This document shows positions 10,203 through 19,200 of a DNA stretch of 28,088 nucleotides, piece by piece. The position numbers and the translations under genes were made by a program. The notes under the pieces were generated by a model, which saw only the letters and a program-made list of their open reading frames with translations, was not told the origin of the DNA and ran no database searches. The stretch is from assembly GCA_035717365.1 (NCBI GenBank), contig DASTIS010000213.1:1-28088 (forward strand). The letters run 5' to 3'. Each line of letters begins with the position of its first letter. Within the stretch, counting starts at the first letter, position 1. This stretch comes from 66-474 sp035717365. GTDB taxonomy: Bacteria > Pseudomonadota > Gammaproteobacteria > Xanthomonadales > Rhodanobacteraceae.

Positions 10203-10850
10203 ATGGCAACGGCGTCGACACCAACAGTTTCCTCCGCCCGGCCCGCAGCACCCGCCCTGCAATCCTACGACCTGTTCCCGACCCGTATCTGGCAGGCCCG
10301 CCTGCCGTCGCTGGACAATCGTCTGGCGGAATGGGTCGCGACGGTGATGCGGATGCGCGCGTCCCACCCCGAACCCGCAGGGCGCACCAATCGCCGGGGC
10401 TGGAACAGCGCGGACATGGCGGTCCTGGAGCAACCGGTGTTCGCACCGCTGCGCGAGGCGGTACGCGCGGGGTGTGCCGGCGCGCTCCGCGAAATGGGCG
10501 TTGCCGCCATTCCCTTCGAACTGCAATCCTGGGTGAACCTGCACGATCGCGGCGGCTTCAATTTCCTGCACGTGCACGAGGGGTGCCTGTTGTCCGGGTC
10601 GTTCTACCTGAAAGTCCCGCCCGGCGCGGGCAAGTTCGTGTTCCGCGACCCGCGGCCCGGCGTGGTGCACGGCTTCGTCAAGGGCGCGGTACCGAACGGC
10701 TACAGCGACATCCAGCTCACGCCGGATGCCGGCCTGCTGGTGTTGTTCCCGTGCTGGATGGAGCACTACGTGGAACCGCACGACAGCGACGAGCCGAGGA
10801 TCGTGATTGCCTTCAACGCGGTGACGGTCAATCCGGGTACGCCGACCTGA
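10203..10850 (+). CDS. Putative 2OG-Fe(II) oxygenase (PF13759/TIGR02466 type)
   Basis: 215 residues, no signal peptide. The core FNFLHVHEGCLLSGSFYLKVPPGAGKFVFRDPRP, then DAGLLVLFPCWMEHYVEPHDSDEPRIVIAFN, matches the putative 2OG-Fe(II) oxygenase family PF13759. Candidate iron ligands are H123 or H125, D149 and H188, with R199 as the likely 2-oxoglutarate-binding Arg; this assignment is inference. The family is uncharacterised and occurs often near TonB-dependent receptors and glycosidases of Xanthomonadales, sphingomonads and Caulobacter. The GH31 gene follows after 28 bp on the same strand, so they probably share a transcript. A second, larger member of the same fold lies convergent on the other side of GH31. 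Confidence 0.82.
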   Translation: MATASTPTVSSARPAAPALQSYDLFPTRIWQARLPSLDNRLAEWVATVMRMRASHPEPAGRTNRRGWNSADMAVLEQPVFAPLREAVRAGCAGALREMGVAAIPFELQSWVNLHDRGGFNFLHVHEGCLLSGSFYLKVPPGAGKFVFRDPRPGVVHGFVKGAVPNGYSDIQLTPDAGLLVLFPCWMEHYVEPHDSDEPRIVIAFNAVTVNPGTPT

Positions 10851-10878
10851 TGCCGTCGACGTGCCAGGGAGATCCCGC

Positions 10879-13674
10879 ATGAACATCCGCAACTGCTGCG
10901 GCAGCATCGCGACCTGTTGCCTGCTGGTCGCGGCGATCGGATTGTCGCCTTGCATCCTGGCCGCGCCCCATGGCACTTCCACGGTGGCGGCCGGCAATGT
11001 CCGTTTCCAGTTCCTGACGCCATCGCTGGTCAGGATGGAGTATTCGCCCTCCGGCGACTTCGTCGACGCGCCGAGCGCGGTCGTCGAGAAGCGCAACTGG
11101 CCTGACGTTGATGTTCGCAAGGAGGTGGAAGACGGCTGGCTCGTGGCGAGCACCGATGCCATGACGTTGCGCTACCGGCTGCATTCCGGCGCATTCACCG
11201 CCACCAATCTCGAAGTCGACTGGAAAGGTGCCGGCTCGGCGCACACGTGGCATCCCGGCGAAATCGACGATCGCAACTTGGGCGGACTGACTTATTCGCT
11301 GGACAACGTCAGCACGAAGAATCTTCCCCCCGACGTTCGCAACAGCCCCGTCAACGACATCATTCCCGGCATCGACGTGCTGCTGCCCAAGTCGGAACCG
11401 GGCTTGCTCAGTCGCAACGGGTTTGCGTTCATCGACGACAGCCACACCCCGCTGTGGAACGCCGCATCGCAATGGATCGAACCGCGCAAGCCCGGCAACG
11501 GACAGGACTGGTATCTGTTCACCTACGGCCACGATTACCGAAGGGTCCTGGGCGAGTATGCCGAACTCTGCGGACCGGTTCCAATGATTCCGAGGTACGT
11601 GCTGGGGCCGATGGTGACGGACCTCAATTTCGAATACTTCCCCGGCGATCCCAAAACGAAGACGCCCGCGTTCGAACGTTACGGCGAACGGCATATCGAG
11701 GACGAGATCACGCGCTTCCGCCGGGACCATATCCCGCTGGATACCCTGGTGCTGGATTTCGCGTGGCACAACTACGGCTGGCAGGGCGGCTACGACTGGA
11801 GCCCGTTGATTCCGCACCCCGACCGGTTGTTGAAATGGCTGCACGCCCGCGGCATCAAGGTGGGCTTGAACGATCATCCGGGCTACGCGAACACGCAGGA
11901 AAACATCCTCTCGCACCACGACAGCCACGCCCCCGCGGTGCTGAAGGCGCTGGGGCAGCCGCTTCCGCCGAAGCCTTCGTTCGATCTGGACTTGTCCAGC
12001 AATTGGGTGTTTGCGATCGATCCGCGCGACACCGGCATCCGGGAGCACTGGTACACACCCGGCACCGGCAAGGCCGACTGGAAACCCATCCGCACCGACG
12101 CGTCGCCGGCAAAACAGGGGTACGGAAACTACGCAGGGATCACGTGGTACCGCACGCAGGTGCGCCTTCCGGCACTTCTGCCATCACGTCTCTACCTCTA
12201 CCTGAGCCGGCAAGCCAAGGATTACCGACTTTACGTCAACGGACGCGAAGTCGAACACAGCCACGTCCGGTGGCCGCGACGGCTGACCTTCGCCGACATT
12301 ACGCCTTACGTGAAAGCAGGGCAGACGAACACCATCGCCGTGCGCATCGAGCCGAACGAGTACGGCAGGGATTTCCTGCGCGGGCCGACGGCAATCCGTA
12401 ACGTCAAACCACCGTCGCGGATTTATTTCGATTTGTCCAACAAGAAGCAGGCGGAAGTCTCCATGCGCGACTTGCATGGACCGTTGCTGCGGCAGGGTGT
12501 GGCCTTCTGGTGGGTCGATGGCGGCAGTGGCGCCGCGGACATGTCGGGCCTGAATCCGCAGCTTTGGACCAATCGCGTCTTTTACGACCACATGCAGAAG
12601 CAAACCGGACATCGCGGGTTCATCCTTTCGCGTTACGGCGGATGGGGCAGCGAGCGCTATCCGGCCTACTTCACCGGCGATACATACTCGGAATGGCCGG
12701 TGCTCGCCTACGAAGTCGCCTACAGCGTGCGCGGCGGCAACGTGCTGATCCCGTACATCAGCCATGACATCGGCGGATTCCACGGTGGAAAGATCGATTT
12801 CGACCTGTACGCGCGTTGGCTCGAGTTCGGCGCGTTCAGTCCGCTGTTGCGGCTGCACAGCGCGCACGAAAACCCGCGCGAGGGCAATCTGCGCATGCCG
12901 TGGACGTACGGCAACCGCGGCGTCGCGCTGGCCAGGAAATACTTCACGCTGCACACGCAACTGATTCCCTATACCTATACGTATGCGTGGATTGCGCACG
13001 AGAAATCATTGCCGATCCTGCGCCCGCTGTACCTGCACGACCCGGAACTCGGGGAATCCTACGAACATCCGCACGAATACTGGTTCGGCAGCGAGATGCT
13101 GGTCGCGCCCGTGCTCAAGGCCAGCGGTAACCGCACGGTCTGGCTGCCACCCGGCAAATGGATCGATTTCTTCAGCGGAAAGCATTGCGAAGGCGGCACC
13201 ACGTTCACCGCCCACTATGCGACGGATGAAACGCCAGTGTTCGCACGCGACGGCGCGATCATCCCGGAGCAACCCGCGGATTTCGCCTGGTCGAACGCGA
13301 AACCGCTGGATCACCTGATCGTGAATGTTTATGGATCGGGCAAAGGCGGCTTCGACATGTACGAAGACGACGGCATATCCCTTGCGTACGAACAAAAGCG
13401 ATATGCCCTGACTCCGATGACGGATGCACCGACAGGCGAAGGCTCGCATCGAATCGTGATCGGGCCCACCCGTGGCTCGTTTGCCGGCCAGGTGCAGCGG
13501 CGGTCGTACGAACTGCGCCTGCATGGGATCCGCAAGCCGGCGTCGATATCGGTCGATGGCGGCACGGCCGGACAATGGTCGTGGAACGGGGGCGACGCGA
13601 CCGCGACGATTCCGATCCCGGTGCATTCGATCCACGATCGGCTCGTCATCGAGTGGCGCACGGGCGCACGATAA
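10879..13674 (+). CDS. Exported GH31 alpha-glycosidase with inserted beta-sandwich domain
   Basis: 931 residues with a signal peptide (1-29, cleavage near ILA-A). The N-terminal GH31 beta-sandwich is followed by a TIM barrel starting near YVLGPMVTDLNFEYF and LDFAWHNYGWQGGYDWSP (D293). The likely nucleophile is D547 (FWWVDGG) and the likely acid/base D601 (YFTGDTYSEW, after the GSERYP motif). A C-terminal DUF5110 beta domain (about 815-865, MYEDDGISLAYE) is present. Between barrel strands, about residues 385-510 form an extra domain resembling a GH2-type sugar-binding jelly roll (ITWYRTQVRLP, LYVNGREV, NTIAVRIE). GH31 enzymes act on alpha-glucosides, alpha-xylosides and related sugars; specificity cannot be read here. 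The ATG at 10879 has AGGGAGA upstream. It is probably co-transcribed with the preceding oxygenase-like gene. Confidence 0.92.
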   Translation: MNIRNCCGSIATCCLLVAAIGLSPCILAAPHGTSTVAAGNVRFQFLTPSLVRMEYSPSGDFVDAPSAVVEKRNWPDVDVRKEVEDGWLVASTDAMTLRYRLHSGAFTATNLEVDWKGAGSAHTWHPGEIDDRNLGGLTYSLDNVSTKNLPPDVRNSPVNDIIPGIDVLLPKSEPGLLSRNGFAFIDDSHTPLWNAASQWIEPRKPGNGQDWYLFTYGHDYRRVLGEYAELCGPVPMIPRYVLGPMVTDLNFEYFPGDPKTKTPAFERYGERHIEDEITRFRRDHIPLDTLVLDFAWHNYGWQGGYDWSPLIPHPDRLLKWLHARGIKVGLNDHPGYANTQENILSHHDSHAPAVLKALGQPLPPKPSFDLDLSSNWVFAIDPRDTGIREHWYTPGTGKADWKPIRTDASPAKQGYGNYAGITWYRTQVRLPALLPSRLYLYLSRQAKDYRLYVNGREVEHSHVRWPRRLTFADITPYVKAGQTNTIAVRIEPNEYGRDFLRGPTAIRNVKPPSRIYFDLSNKKQAEVSMRDLHGPLLRQGVAFWWVDGGSGAADMSGLNPQLWTNRVFYDHMQKQTGHRGFILSRYGGWGSERYPAYFTGDTYSEWPVLAYEVAYSVRGGNVLIPYISHDIGGFHGGKIDFDLYARWLEFGAFSPLLRLHSAHENPREGNLRMPWTYGNRGVALARKYFTLHTQLIPYTYTYAWIAHEKSLPILRPLYLHDPELGESYEHPHEYWFGSEMLVAPVLKASGNRTVWLPPGKWIDFFSGKHCEGGTTFTAHYATDETPVFARDGAIIPEQPADFAWSNAKPLDHLIVNVYGSGKGGFDMYEDDGISLAYEQKRYALTPMTDAPTGEGSHRIVIGPTRGSFAGQVQRRSYELRLHGIRKPASISVDGGTAGQWSWNGGDATATIPIPVHSIHDRLVIEWRTGAR

Positions 13675-13684
13675 CCGGCAAGGA

Positions 13685-15508
13685 TCAGGAACGCGGGCCG
13701 GGCACGGCGTCGAATGCCACGGTCAGCCGCGTGCGGTCGACGGAAAACGGTACCGTTCCATGCCAGAAATAGGAGGGAAACAGCACCAGCATCCCTGCTT
13801 CGGGACGGATTTCGTGTTCGGCGTGCAATGCCGGCATCGTGAGGATGCCGGGTTCGCCGAACGTGAGCGCGCCCTCGCGTGTTCGCGGCCCGGACTTGCC
13901 GTCGGGCAACTCGATGTAGCAGGCCGATGAAATCCAGCCGCGCGGGTGCACGTGGTTGTGGTGGAACCCGTCGGAGCGCAACCGGACCGACCAGCTTCCA
14001 TTGAAGCGGTAGGCACCGCTGTTCCTGCGCCGCAACGGATCATCGCCCGTGCCCATGCGCACGATGTAATCGCGGATCGGTGCATCGAAGGCTTCGAACA
14101 ACGCGCGAATCACGGGATCGTCGCTGCGCGTCAAATCGTTCGTGGTTTCGGTGCCGTGCCGCAACGACTGGAACAGCAGCGGATGGCGCAACGATCCGTG
14201 CAGCTTCTCAAGGCTGCGTTTCAGGTCGGCGATGAAATCGACCAGGCTGCCCCAGGGCGATGGGGTTTCGAGTTGGTACGAAACGACGAGATTCCGGTAA
14301 TCGCACAGCCGCGCGTGGCGTTCGTCGCCGAGCAGACGCCAGGCCGTCGTCTGCAACGCGATCAGGTATTGATCGTCCGGCTCCCCAGCCAACAACGCTT
14401 CGCACAAGGGCAATGCGTCGCGCGCGTCACCGGCGCCCAATTGCGCGGCCACCATGAGTTTGCGCACCGCGACATCGGCCGGTGCAACGCGCAACGCCCG
14501 CTGCGCAAGCTCCAGCGCGCTGCGCGGATCGAACTCGAGTGCCGCAAGACCAGCGCGCACCAGCAAGGCCGGCGCGGCGTGCGGACGTTCAGCCCGGGGC
14601 GCGAGACAGGCATGCGCGGCACGCGGGTCCCCGGCCCCCTGCAGTACCGCGGCCTTGGCCGCCCACAGCGCATCGTCATTGGCGAACTTCCGCAACGCTT
14701 CGTCGAGAGCCGCGGTCGCCTCGGCGGTGTCGCCGGTGCGCATCCATACCAGCCTGGCGAGATCGCTGTGTGCTTCGGCGCGCTGGGGTTCCAGCCGCAG
14801 GCAATCGCGCAGGGAGGCCTCGGCGGATTCGAACGCGCCCAATGCGATCAGACTACGAGCGCGCGTGTAATGCATCGCCGCGTTTCGATACCCGCGATCG
14901 AGTGCGCTCCGTACAATGCGCTCGGCTTCCTCGTGCCGGTTCGATGCCTGCAGCGCAATCGAAAGCGCATGGGCTGCCGCCGGGTTGTCGGGCGCACTCG
15001 ACACGATGTTCCGGTAGAACGCGACGGCCTCGTCCGTGCGCCCGAGTGCGACCAGCGCATGGACGTGTTGTGCCGCCAGCTCCGGATCGGCGTTGCCGCC
15101 GGCACACAACGGCGCCACGATTGCGAGCGCCTGCGCAAAGCAACCCCGATCGTTGTAATGACGCGCGAGCACCAATACCGCACGCGGATCCACCGGCGTC
15201 CCGCTGGCAGCCGGCAACAGGTACTGCTCTGCCTCCGCATGCCGGCCGCTGTTCAACAGCAACTCGCCCAGCATCGTCAGTACGGGCGGCCATACCGGCT
15301 CGAGCCGGGCGGCCTTGCGCAACACCCGCTCGGCGCCGGCGGCGTCCCCCAGCGCCAGCTTGGCACCGGCGAGCAACCGTTGCGCCTCCGCAAAACCGGG
15401 ATTGGCACCCGCGATGGCTTCGAGCCGCTCGTGGGCAGCGCGGAAGTCGCCTGTCTGCAGCAGCCTGTTGACGCCCTGCATCGCGTCGAGAAGTGCGTTC
15501 GAGGTCAT
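13685..15508 (-). CDS. TPR-repeat protein with C-terminal 2OG-Fe(II) oxygenase-like domain
   Basis: 607 residues, no signal peptide. Residues 1-380 are tandem TPR-like helical hairpins, with repeated pairs such as AEAQRLLAGAKLALGDAAGAERVLRKAARLEP and AHALSIALQASNRHEEAERIVRSAL. Residues about 390-607 form a double-stranded beta-helix domain of the putative 2OG-Fe(II) oxygenase type: SDGFHHNHVHPRGWISSACYIELPD, then GMLVLFPSYFWHGTVPFSVDRTRLTVAFDAVP. HNHVH and the later WHG are candidate iron ligands. TPR plus this domain is a recurrent architecture next to TonB receptors, with no known substrate; the TPR part suggests a protein partner. It is convergent with GH31, with only 10 bp between the stops. 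The start is uncertain because no ribosome site is evident. Confidence 0.85.
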   Translation of the reverse strand: MTSNALLDAMQGVNRLLQTGDFRAAHERLEAIAGANPGFAEAQRLLAGAKLALGDAAGAERVLRKAARLEPVWPPVLTMLGELLLNSGRHAEAEQYLLPAASGTPVDPRAVLVLARHYNDRGCFAQALAIVAPLCAGGNADPELAAQHVHALVALGRTDEAVAFYRNIVSSAPDNPAAAHALSIALQASNRHEEAERIVRSALDRGYRNAAMHYTRARSLIALGAFESAEASLRDCLRLEPQRAEAHSDLARLVWMRTGDTAEATAALDEALRKFANDDALWAAKAAVLQGAGDPRAAHACLAPRAERPHAAPALLVRAGLAALEFDPRSALELAQRALRVAPADVAVRKLMVAAQLGAGDARDALPLCEALLAGEPDDQYLIALQTTAWRLLGDERHARLCDYRNLVVSYQLETPSPWGSLVDFIADLKRSLEKLHGSLRHPLLFQSLRHGTETTNDLTRSDDPVIRALFEAFDAPIRDYIVRMGTGDDPLRRRNSGAYRFNGSWSVRLRSDGFHHNHVHPRGWISSACYIELPDGKSGPRTREGALTFGEPGILTMPALHAEHEIRPEAGMLVLFPSYFWHGTVPFSVDRTRLTVAFDAVPGPRS

Positions 15509-15616
15509 GGCGTGTGAATGAACCGCCCGGGTAGTGCCGGAACGGCAAGGTGTATGCGCATGCGTTTGATCATCACGGCCCGTGCGGCGGACGCTGGCGG
15601 CAACCGCCGCAATGCA

Positions 15617-16687
15617 CTAGCGCCCAAGGTGCCCATCGAAGAATCCGACCATCACGGCATAGGCTTCCTTCGATTCCGGCATTCCGGGATCGGAAAAGAA
15701 CGAATGCCACATGCCATCCCAAACATGCAGCTCCGCATCGACGCCGGCATTCGTCAGCAGGCGCTGGCTCTGGATTTCCGAACCCATGGTGAAATCGCGG
15801 GTGCCCGTGATCAGCAGCGTGGGCGGAAACTTCGCCAGCAGTGTCGGCGAGTTGGCTGGAAACACCAGTGGGTCGCTTGCCTTTGCGCCCTTGAAGTACG
15901 GCAGATCCGACAGTTTCAGCGGCGAGGTCGGCGGCGCATCGCCCTCGAGCACGGGCGCGATGTAAGTCGAATCGCCGCCCAGTTCCGCCACCGAACCGCA
16001 GAAGGTTCCGATTGCGCCAGGTACCGGCAATTTCTCGTGGATGAACCACGCCACAGCCTCGCCGGTCAGCACGCCGCCGGCCGAACAACCGTAGATGCCG
16101 ATGTTCTTCGCCGGATACTTTTTCAGCAGTTCACGATAGACCGCGGCAACATCCTCGCTCGCGGCGGGAAATACATGCTCCGGCCCCTGACGGTAGTCCA
16201 CGGTTACCACCTCGATCCTGCCCACGCTGGCCACCGGGATCGATTCGACCAGACCGCCGGCGCCCGCGCCCCACAGGAATGCGCCGCCGTGCAGATTGAT
16301 CAACACACGGTGCTTCTGCTCCGGCGCGATACCCTGTTTCGGTGTGATCACCTGGACGGGAACTCCCCCGATCGTGCGTATTTCGATCTTCACCGGGTAG
16401 AGCCGTTCCATCAGTTCGGCGCGCGCGGTGTTGATCTTGTTGTAATACGCACGGCTGGCCGAAACGGGCCCGCCCAATGGTGGCGCTTCGCGGCCTTCTT
16501 CGAGCATACGCTGGAACAGCTTGCGCGCCTGCGGCGAGGCATAACTGGAAAAGGGAACGGTGAAAGCGGGAATCGCCGCGTTGCCTTGCGCGTCGACGGC
16601 CGGAGGCGCCGCGACGGCCGGCGCAAGCGCAAGCGCGGTTCCCGATGCGGCGATCCACCGCAACATCTTGCGGGCTATCGGGTTCAT
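15617..16687 (-). CDS. Exported alpha/beta hydrolase esterase (HSL/acetyl-esterase type)
   Basis: 356 residues. A signal peptide (1-28, ending AVAA) exports it. The fold is alpha/beta hydrolase-3 of the hormone-sensitive-lipase group: oxyanion motif HGGAF at 133-137, nucleophile S202 in GCSAGG, D298 (TGTRDF) and H328 (MWHSF). Such enzymes cut short acyl esters and include sugar and xylan acetyl esterases. It starts 13 bp after the stop of a GH65 gene, with AAGGAGA seven bases before the ATG at 16687; an in-frame extension to 16753 would overlap that gene and is unlikely. It is the last gene of the receptor-GH65-GH65-esterase operon. Position suggests deacylation of the imported sugar, which is inference. 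Confidence 0.92.
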   Translation of the reverse strand: MNPIARKMLRWIAASGTALALAPAVAAPPAVDAQGNAAIPAFTVPFSSYASPQARKLFQRMLEEGREAPPLGGPVSASRAYYNKINTARAELMERLYPVKIEIRTIGGVPVQVITPKQGIAPEQKHRVLINLHGGAFLWGAGAGGLVESIPVASVGRIEVVTVDYRQGPEHVFPAASEDVAAVYRELLKKYPAKNIGIYGCSAGGVLTGEAVAWFIHEKLPVPGAIGTFCGSVAELGGDSTYIAPVLEGDAPPTSPLKLSDLPYFKGAKASDPLVFPANSPTLLAKFPPTLLITGTRDFTMGSEIQSQRLLTNAGVDAELHVWDGMWHSFFSDPGMPESKEAYAVMVGFFDGHLGR

Positions 16688-16700
16688 GGCATGTCTCCTT

Positions 16701-18974
16701 TCAAAGCCGTCTGCGTTGCAGACGCGGTTTGCCGTCGGCAGCACGCTCGACAACGATGTCGTAGTGTTTGCCGCGAAATATCACGTTCTTCAGGGTCAGT
16801 GATTTCCACTTGGCGGGCAGCACCGGCGGATAGGCTTCGACCAGACCGGCTTTTTCCATCCGCAATCCGCTGAGTCCGTAAACCAGGCTCTGGATGAACC
16901 CCGCCGAGCCGGTGAGGAAATAGCCGGTGTTGTTGCCGGAGGTCTCCGTGCGCACGTTGAACGGGGCTTTCAGCATTGCCTTGCCGATGTTGCCTTTCAG
17001 CCAACGCGTCGCCTCCGCCGAATCGCCCAACGTGGCAGCGGCGACCGTGAGCGGCGCGAGTCCCATCGAGGTGGGCGCCTGGTCTGATTGTTCCAGCGAC
17101 GCGGCTGCGATTCGGTAATCGTTGCGCCTCACGGTTTCGTTCATCTTCAGATCGAGGGAAGGAAACATCAGGAATGCCAAATCGTTGTCGTCGGGATCGT
17201 GCAGGCGCACATTCGGATCCAGGGCGCCGTGGTGTCGACCCTTCGCTGAAAACGGGACGTACAGATTCGCCGCAATGTCCTCCCAGCGCGGATCGGGTTT
17301 CGCCCCGACCAGCTTTGCAGCCTTGCTCGCGATCCTCAAAGCCTTGGCAGCCGACACGTTGGTGAACGTGTCGTTGTCTACGTGGGCGTAAGGCTCCATG
17401 ACCGACACGACATCGCGAATCTCGTAGCGTCGTTTCGACGCGTTGTACGTCGCGCGGCTGGTCCAGAATTCGGCCACGTCGCGGATCACCGGCCATCCGT
17501 TCTTGCGCAACCATTCGCGGTCACGCGTCGCCAACCAGTATTGCCATTGCGCGATCGCGATGTCGGCGTTGACATGGATTTCCCCGACGCTCAGGCGATG
17601 GGCGGCGTAGAGGATCTGCTCGCTGCCGTTCTCGGGATCGGCTTCCCACGGGTACTTGGCGCCTTCGAAGCCCGCGTCGCGCGCGCGCCGTTGCGCCGCC
17701 GGCAGCGTGCGATCACGGAACATCACGATGGAGCGCGCGCGCTCGGGGTGCAGCAACAGCAGCGCCGGGAAAATCCAGGTGTCGCCGTCCCAGAACACGT
17801 GGCCGACGTAGCCGGTGGTCATGCCGCAGGCTCCGACGCCCCACGCCATGTCCGGTGCCACATTGGCGAGCAGGTAATACAGGTCCGAGTGCACCGCGAG
17901 TTGTGCCGCCGGATCGCCGTCGATCAGGATGTCCGATTGCCACAACTTCGCCCACGCCGCGCGTTGCTCGTCGAGCATCGCCGCGAAACCGTGATCGCGC
18001 GCCGCCTTCGCCAGCGCCAGGTCCGCCTGCACGTCGCCACCCCGACCTTCGCGTGACACGGCAACGTATTTGGTGAGCGCGTAAGTCCTGCCCTTTTCCA
18101 GCTTGACGCGCAGGTCCAGCGCAAGGCGATGTTCGCTCCGGTCGAGCCTGGTTTCGACCGGGCGCACGCCTTGCGGCAATTGCACGGCGACGGCCTCGTC
18201 CATGTGCAGGCCGTTCGTCGCTCGCCCGCCCACCCGCAACGTCAGATTCGTGGTATCGCCATCGGCCTCCAGTATCCGCGTGTCGCCGTGATACCAGATG
18301 GCGGCGCGATCGGGCGTCGCGGGGGGCAACGCTTTCAATGCAAGTCCGTGCGCTTCCAGCGCTTGCCGGAACCGGTCACCCGTCAGCCCGGTGTCGCCCG
18401 GTAACTCGGCCAACGGCAATCGCGGCCGGGACGGCGCCCACAACACCAGCGGGAATGAAAGCTCGACCACGCCGTCGAACTCCGGCGTGATCGTGAATTG
18501 TTGCGCGGCCAGATGCGGTGACGCCTCGCTGGCGAAGGTGACCACGTCGATGCGCGTGGCCTTCCCATGATCGACGTAGCGATAGCTCGTCGTCAGCGTA
18601 CCGTCGTGCAGGTTCAAGACCTGCCTGTAATCCTGGAATACCGAGGGTTCCAGCGGCGCGAGGTTCAACCATGTGCCTGAAGCGCCCATGCGGTAGTCGA
18701 TGCCGCTCCAACCCGGAATCGTCGCCGGCCGCGCGATATCGCCTTTGCCGTAATCCATCAACGCGACGAGATAGGAAAGATTGCTTTCGGTGCCGCGCGG
18801 CGAGGTAAACGTCGAGAGATAACCGTTGGCCAGTTGGCCGGGAAAGTACGAATTGAAATCCTTCGCCGTAGCCGTGAGCAGGAAGCTCGGGTCCGTGGCG
18901 GCGAACGCCATCGGCGCGAGGGAAACGAGCACCCACGCGATAAGGTTGCAAGAACCGCGGCCTACGCGTGTCAT
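16701..18974 (-). CDS. Exported GH65 glycoside hydrolase, copy A
   Basis: 757 residues with a signal peptide (about 1-25, ending AFA). GH65 layout: N-terminal beta-sandwich (ATDPSFLLTATAKDFNSYFPGQLANGYLST), an (alpha/alpha)6 barrel with GHVFWDGDTWIFPALLLLHPERA and HVNADIAIAQWQYWLATRDREW, then a small C-terminal beta domain. The likely general acid is E527, in VMEPYAHVDNDTFTN, which aligns with the GPDEYH...NNNAYTN motif of GH65 phosphorylases. E677 (FNVRTET) is the likely catalytic base found in GH65 hydrolases. Export also argues for hydrolysis rather than phosphorolysis. Known GH65 activities are on trehalose, kojibiose, nigerose, maltose and glucosyl-galactosyl-hydroxylysine; this one is not assigned. 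GGAGG precedes the ATG. It is a tandem paralogue of the gene upstream. Confidence 0.92.
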   Translation of the reverse strand: MTRVGRGSCNLIAWVLVSLAPMAFAATDPSFLLTATAKDFNSYFPGQLANGYLSTFTSPRGTESNLSYLVALMDYGKGDIARPATIPGWSGIDYRMGASGTWLNLAPLEPSVFQDYRQVLNLHDGTLTTSYRYVDHGKATRIDVVTFASEASPHLAAQQFTITPEFDGVVELSFPLVLWAPSRPRLPLAELPGDTGLTGDRFRQALEAHGLALKALPPATPDRAAIWYHGDTRILEADGDTTNLTLRVGGRATNGLHMDEAVAVQLPQGVRPVETRLDRSEHRLALDLRVKLEKGRTYALTKYVAVSREGRGGDVQADLALAKAARDHGFAAMLDEQRAAWAKLWQSDILIDGDPAAQLAVHSDLYYLLANVAPDMAWGVGACGMTTGYVGHVFWDGDTWIFPALLLLHPERARSIVMFRDRTLPAAQRRARDAGFEGAKYPWEADPENGSEQILYAAHRLSVGEIHVNADIAIAQWQYWLATRDREWLRKNGWPVIRDVAEFWTSRATYNASKRRYEIRDVVSVMEPYAHVDNDTFTNVSAAKALRIASKAAKLVGAKPDPRWEDIAANLYVPFSAKGRHHGALDPNVRLHDPDDNDLAFLMFPSLDLKMNETVRRNDYRIAAASLEQSDQAPTSMGLAPLTVAAATLGDSAEATRWLKGNIGKAMLKAPFNVRTETSGNNTGYFLTGSAGFIQSLVYGLSGLRMEKAGLVEAYPPVLPAKWKSLTLKNVIFRGKHYDIVVERAADGKPRLQRRRL

Positions 18975-18993
18975 TCAACCTCCGATAGCTTGA

Positions 18994-19118
18994 CCCTCCC
19001 CTTCGAGGGGAAGGTAGCGCGTAGCGCCGAGTGGGATGACGTGGAAGTGTTACTGGCAAGGGTGCGCGTTCGCAAGGCGACACCATCCCCCTCCCTGCCT
19101 CCCCCTTGAAGGGGGAGG
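18994..19118. repeat. Composite palindromic repeat between the two GH65 genes
   Basis: Two inverted-repeat units bracket about 83 bp. Unit 1 (18994-19014) is an imperfect CCCTCCCC/GGGGAAGG palindrome around TTCGA. Unit 2 (19098-19118) is a perfect CCTCCCCCTT/AAGGGGGAGG palindrome around one G. They belong to the same sequence family as the two units inside metH. The segment fills most of the 226-bp gap (18975-19200) between the GH65 genes; I see no gene there. In the transcript the units would form hairpins and could stabilise or attenuate mRNA downstream of copy B. Confidence 0.75.
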
Positions 19119-19200
19119 TGAACAGCAGCTTGCCTGATGCTCTGAGGCGAAGTCGTTGAGGCAGACATGTTGACGATCCCTTGACCCCGCCTCGAAGTGC

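Noticed and set aside
10128..11162. N-terminal extension of the SGNH hydrolase frame
   Set aside because: It lies antisense to the oxygenase-like and GH31 genes. A proper signal peptide begins at 10127.
13946..15517. 523-codon plus-strand frame over the TPR gene
   Set aside because: Antisense shadow; the minus-strand product has clear TPR and oxygenase-like domains, while the plus-strand product has none.
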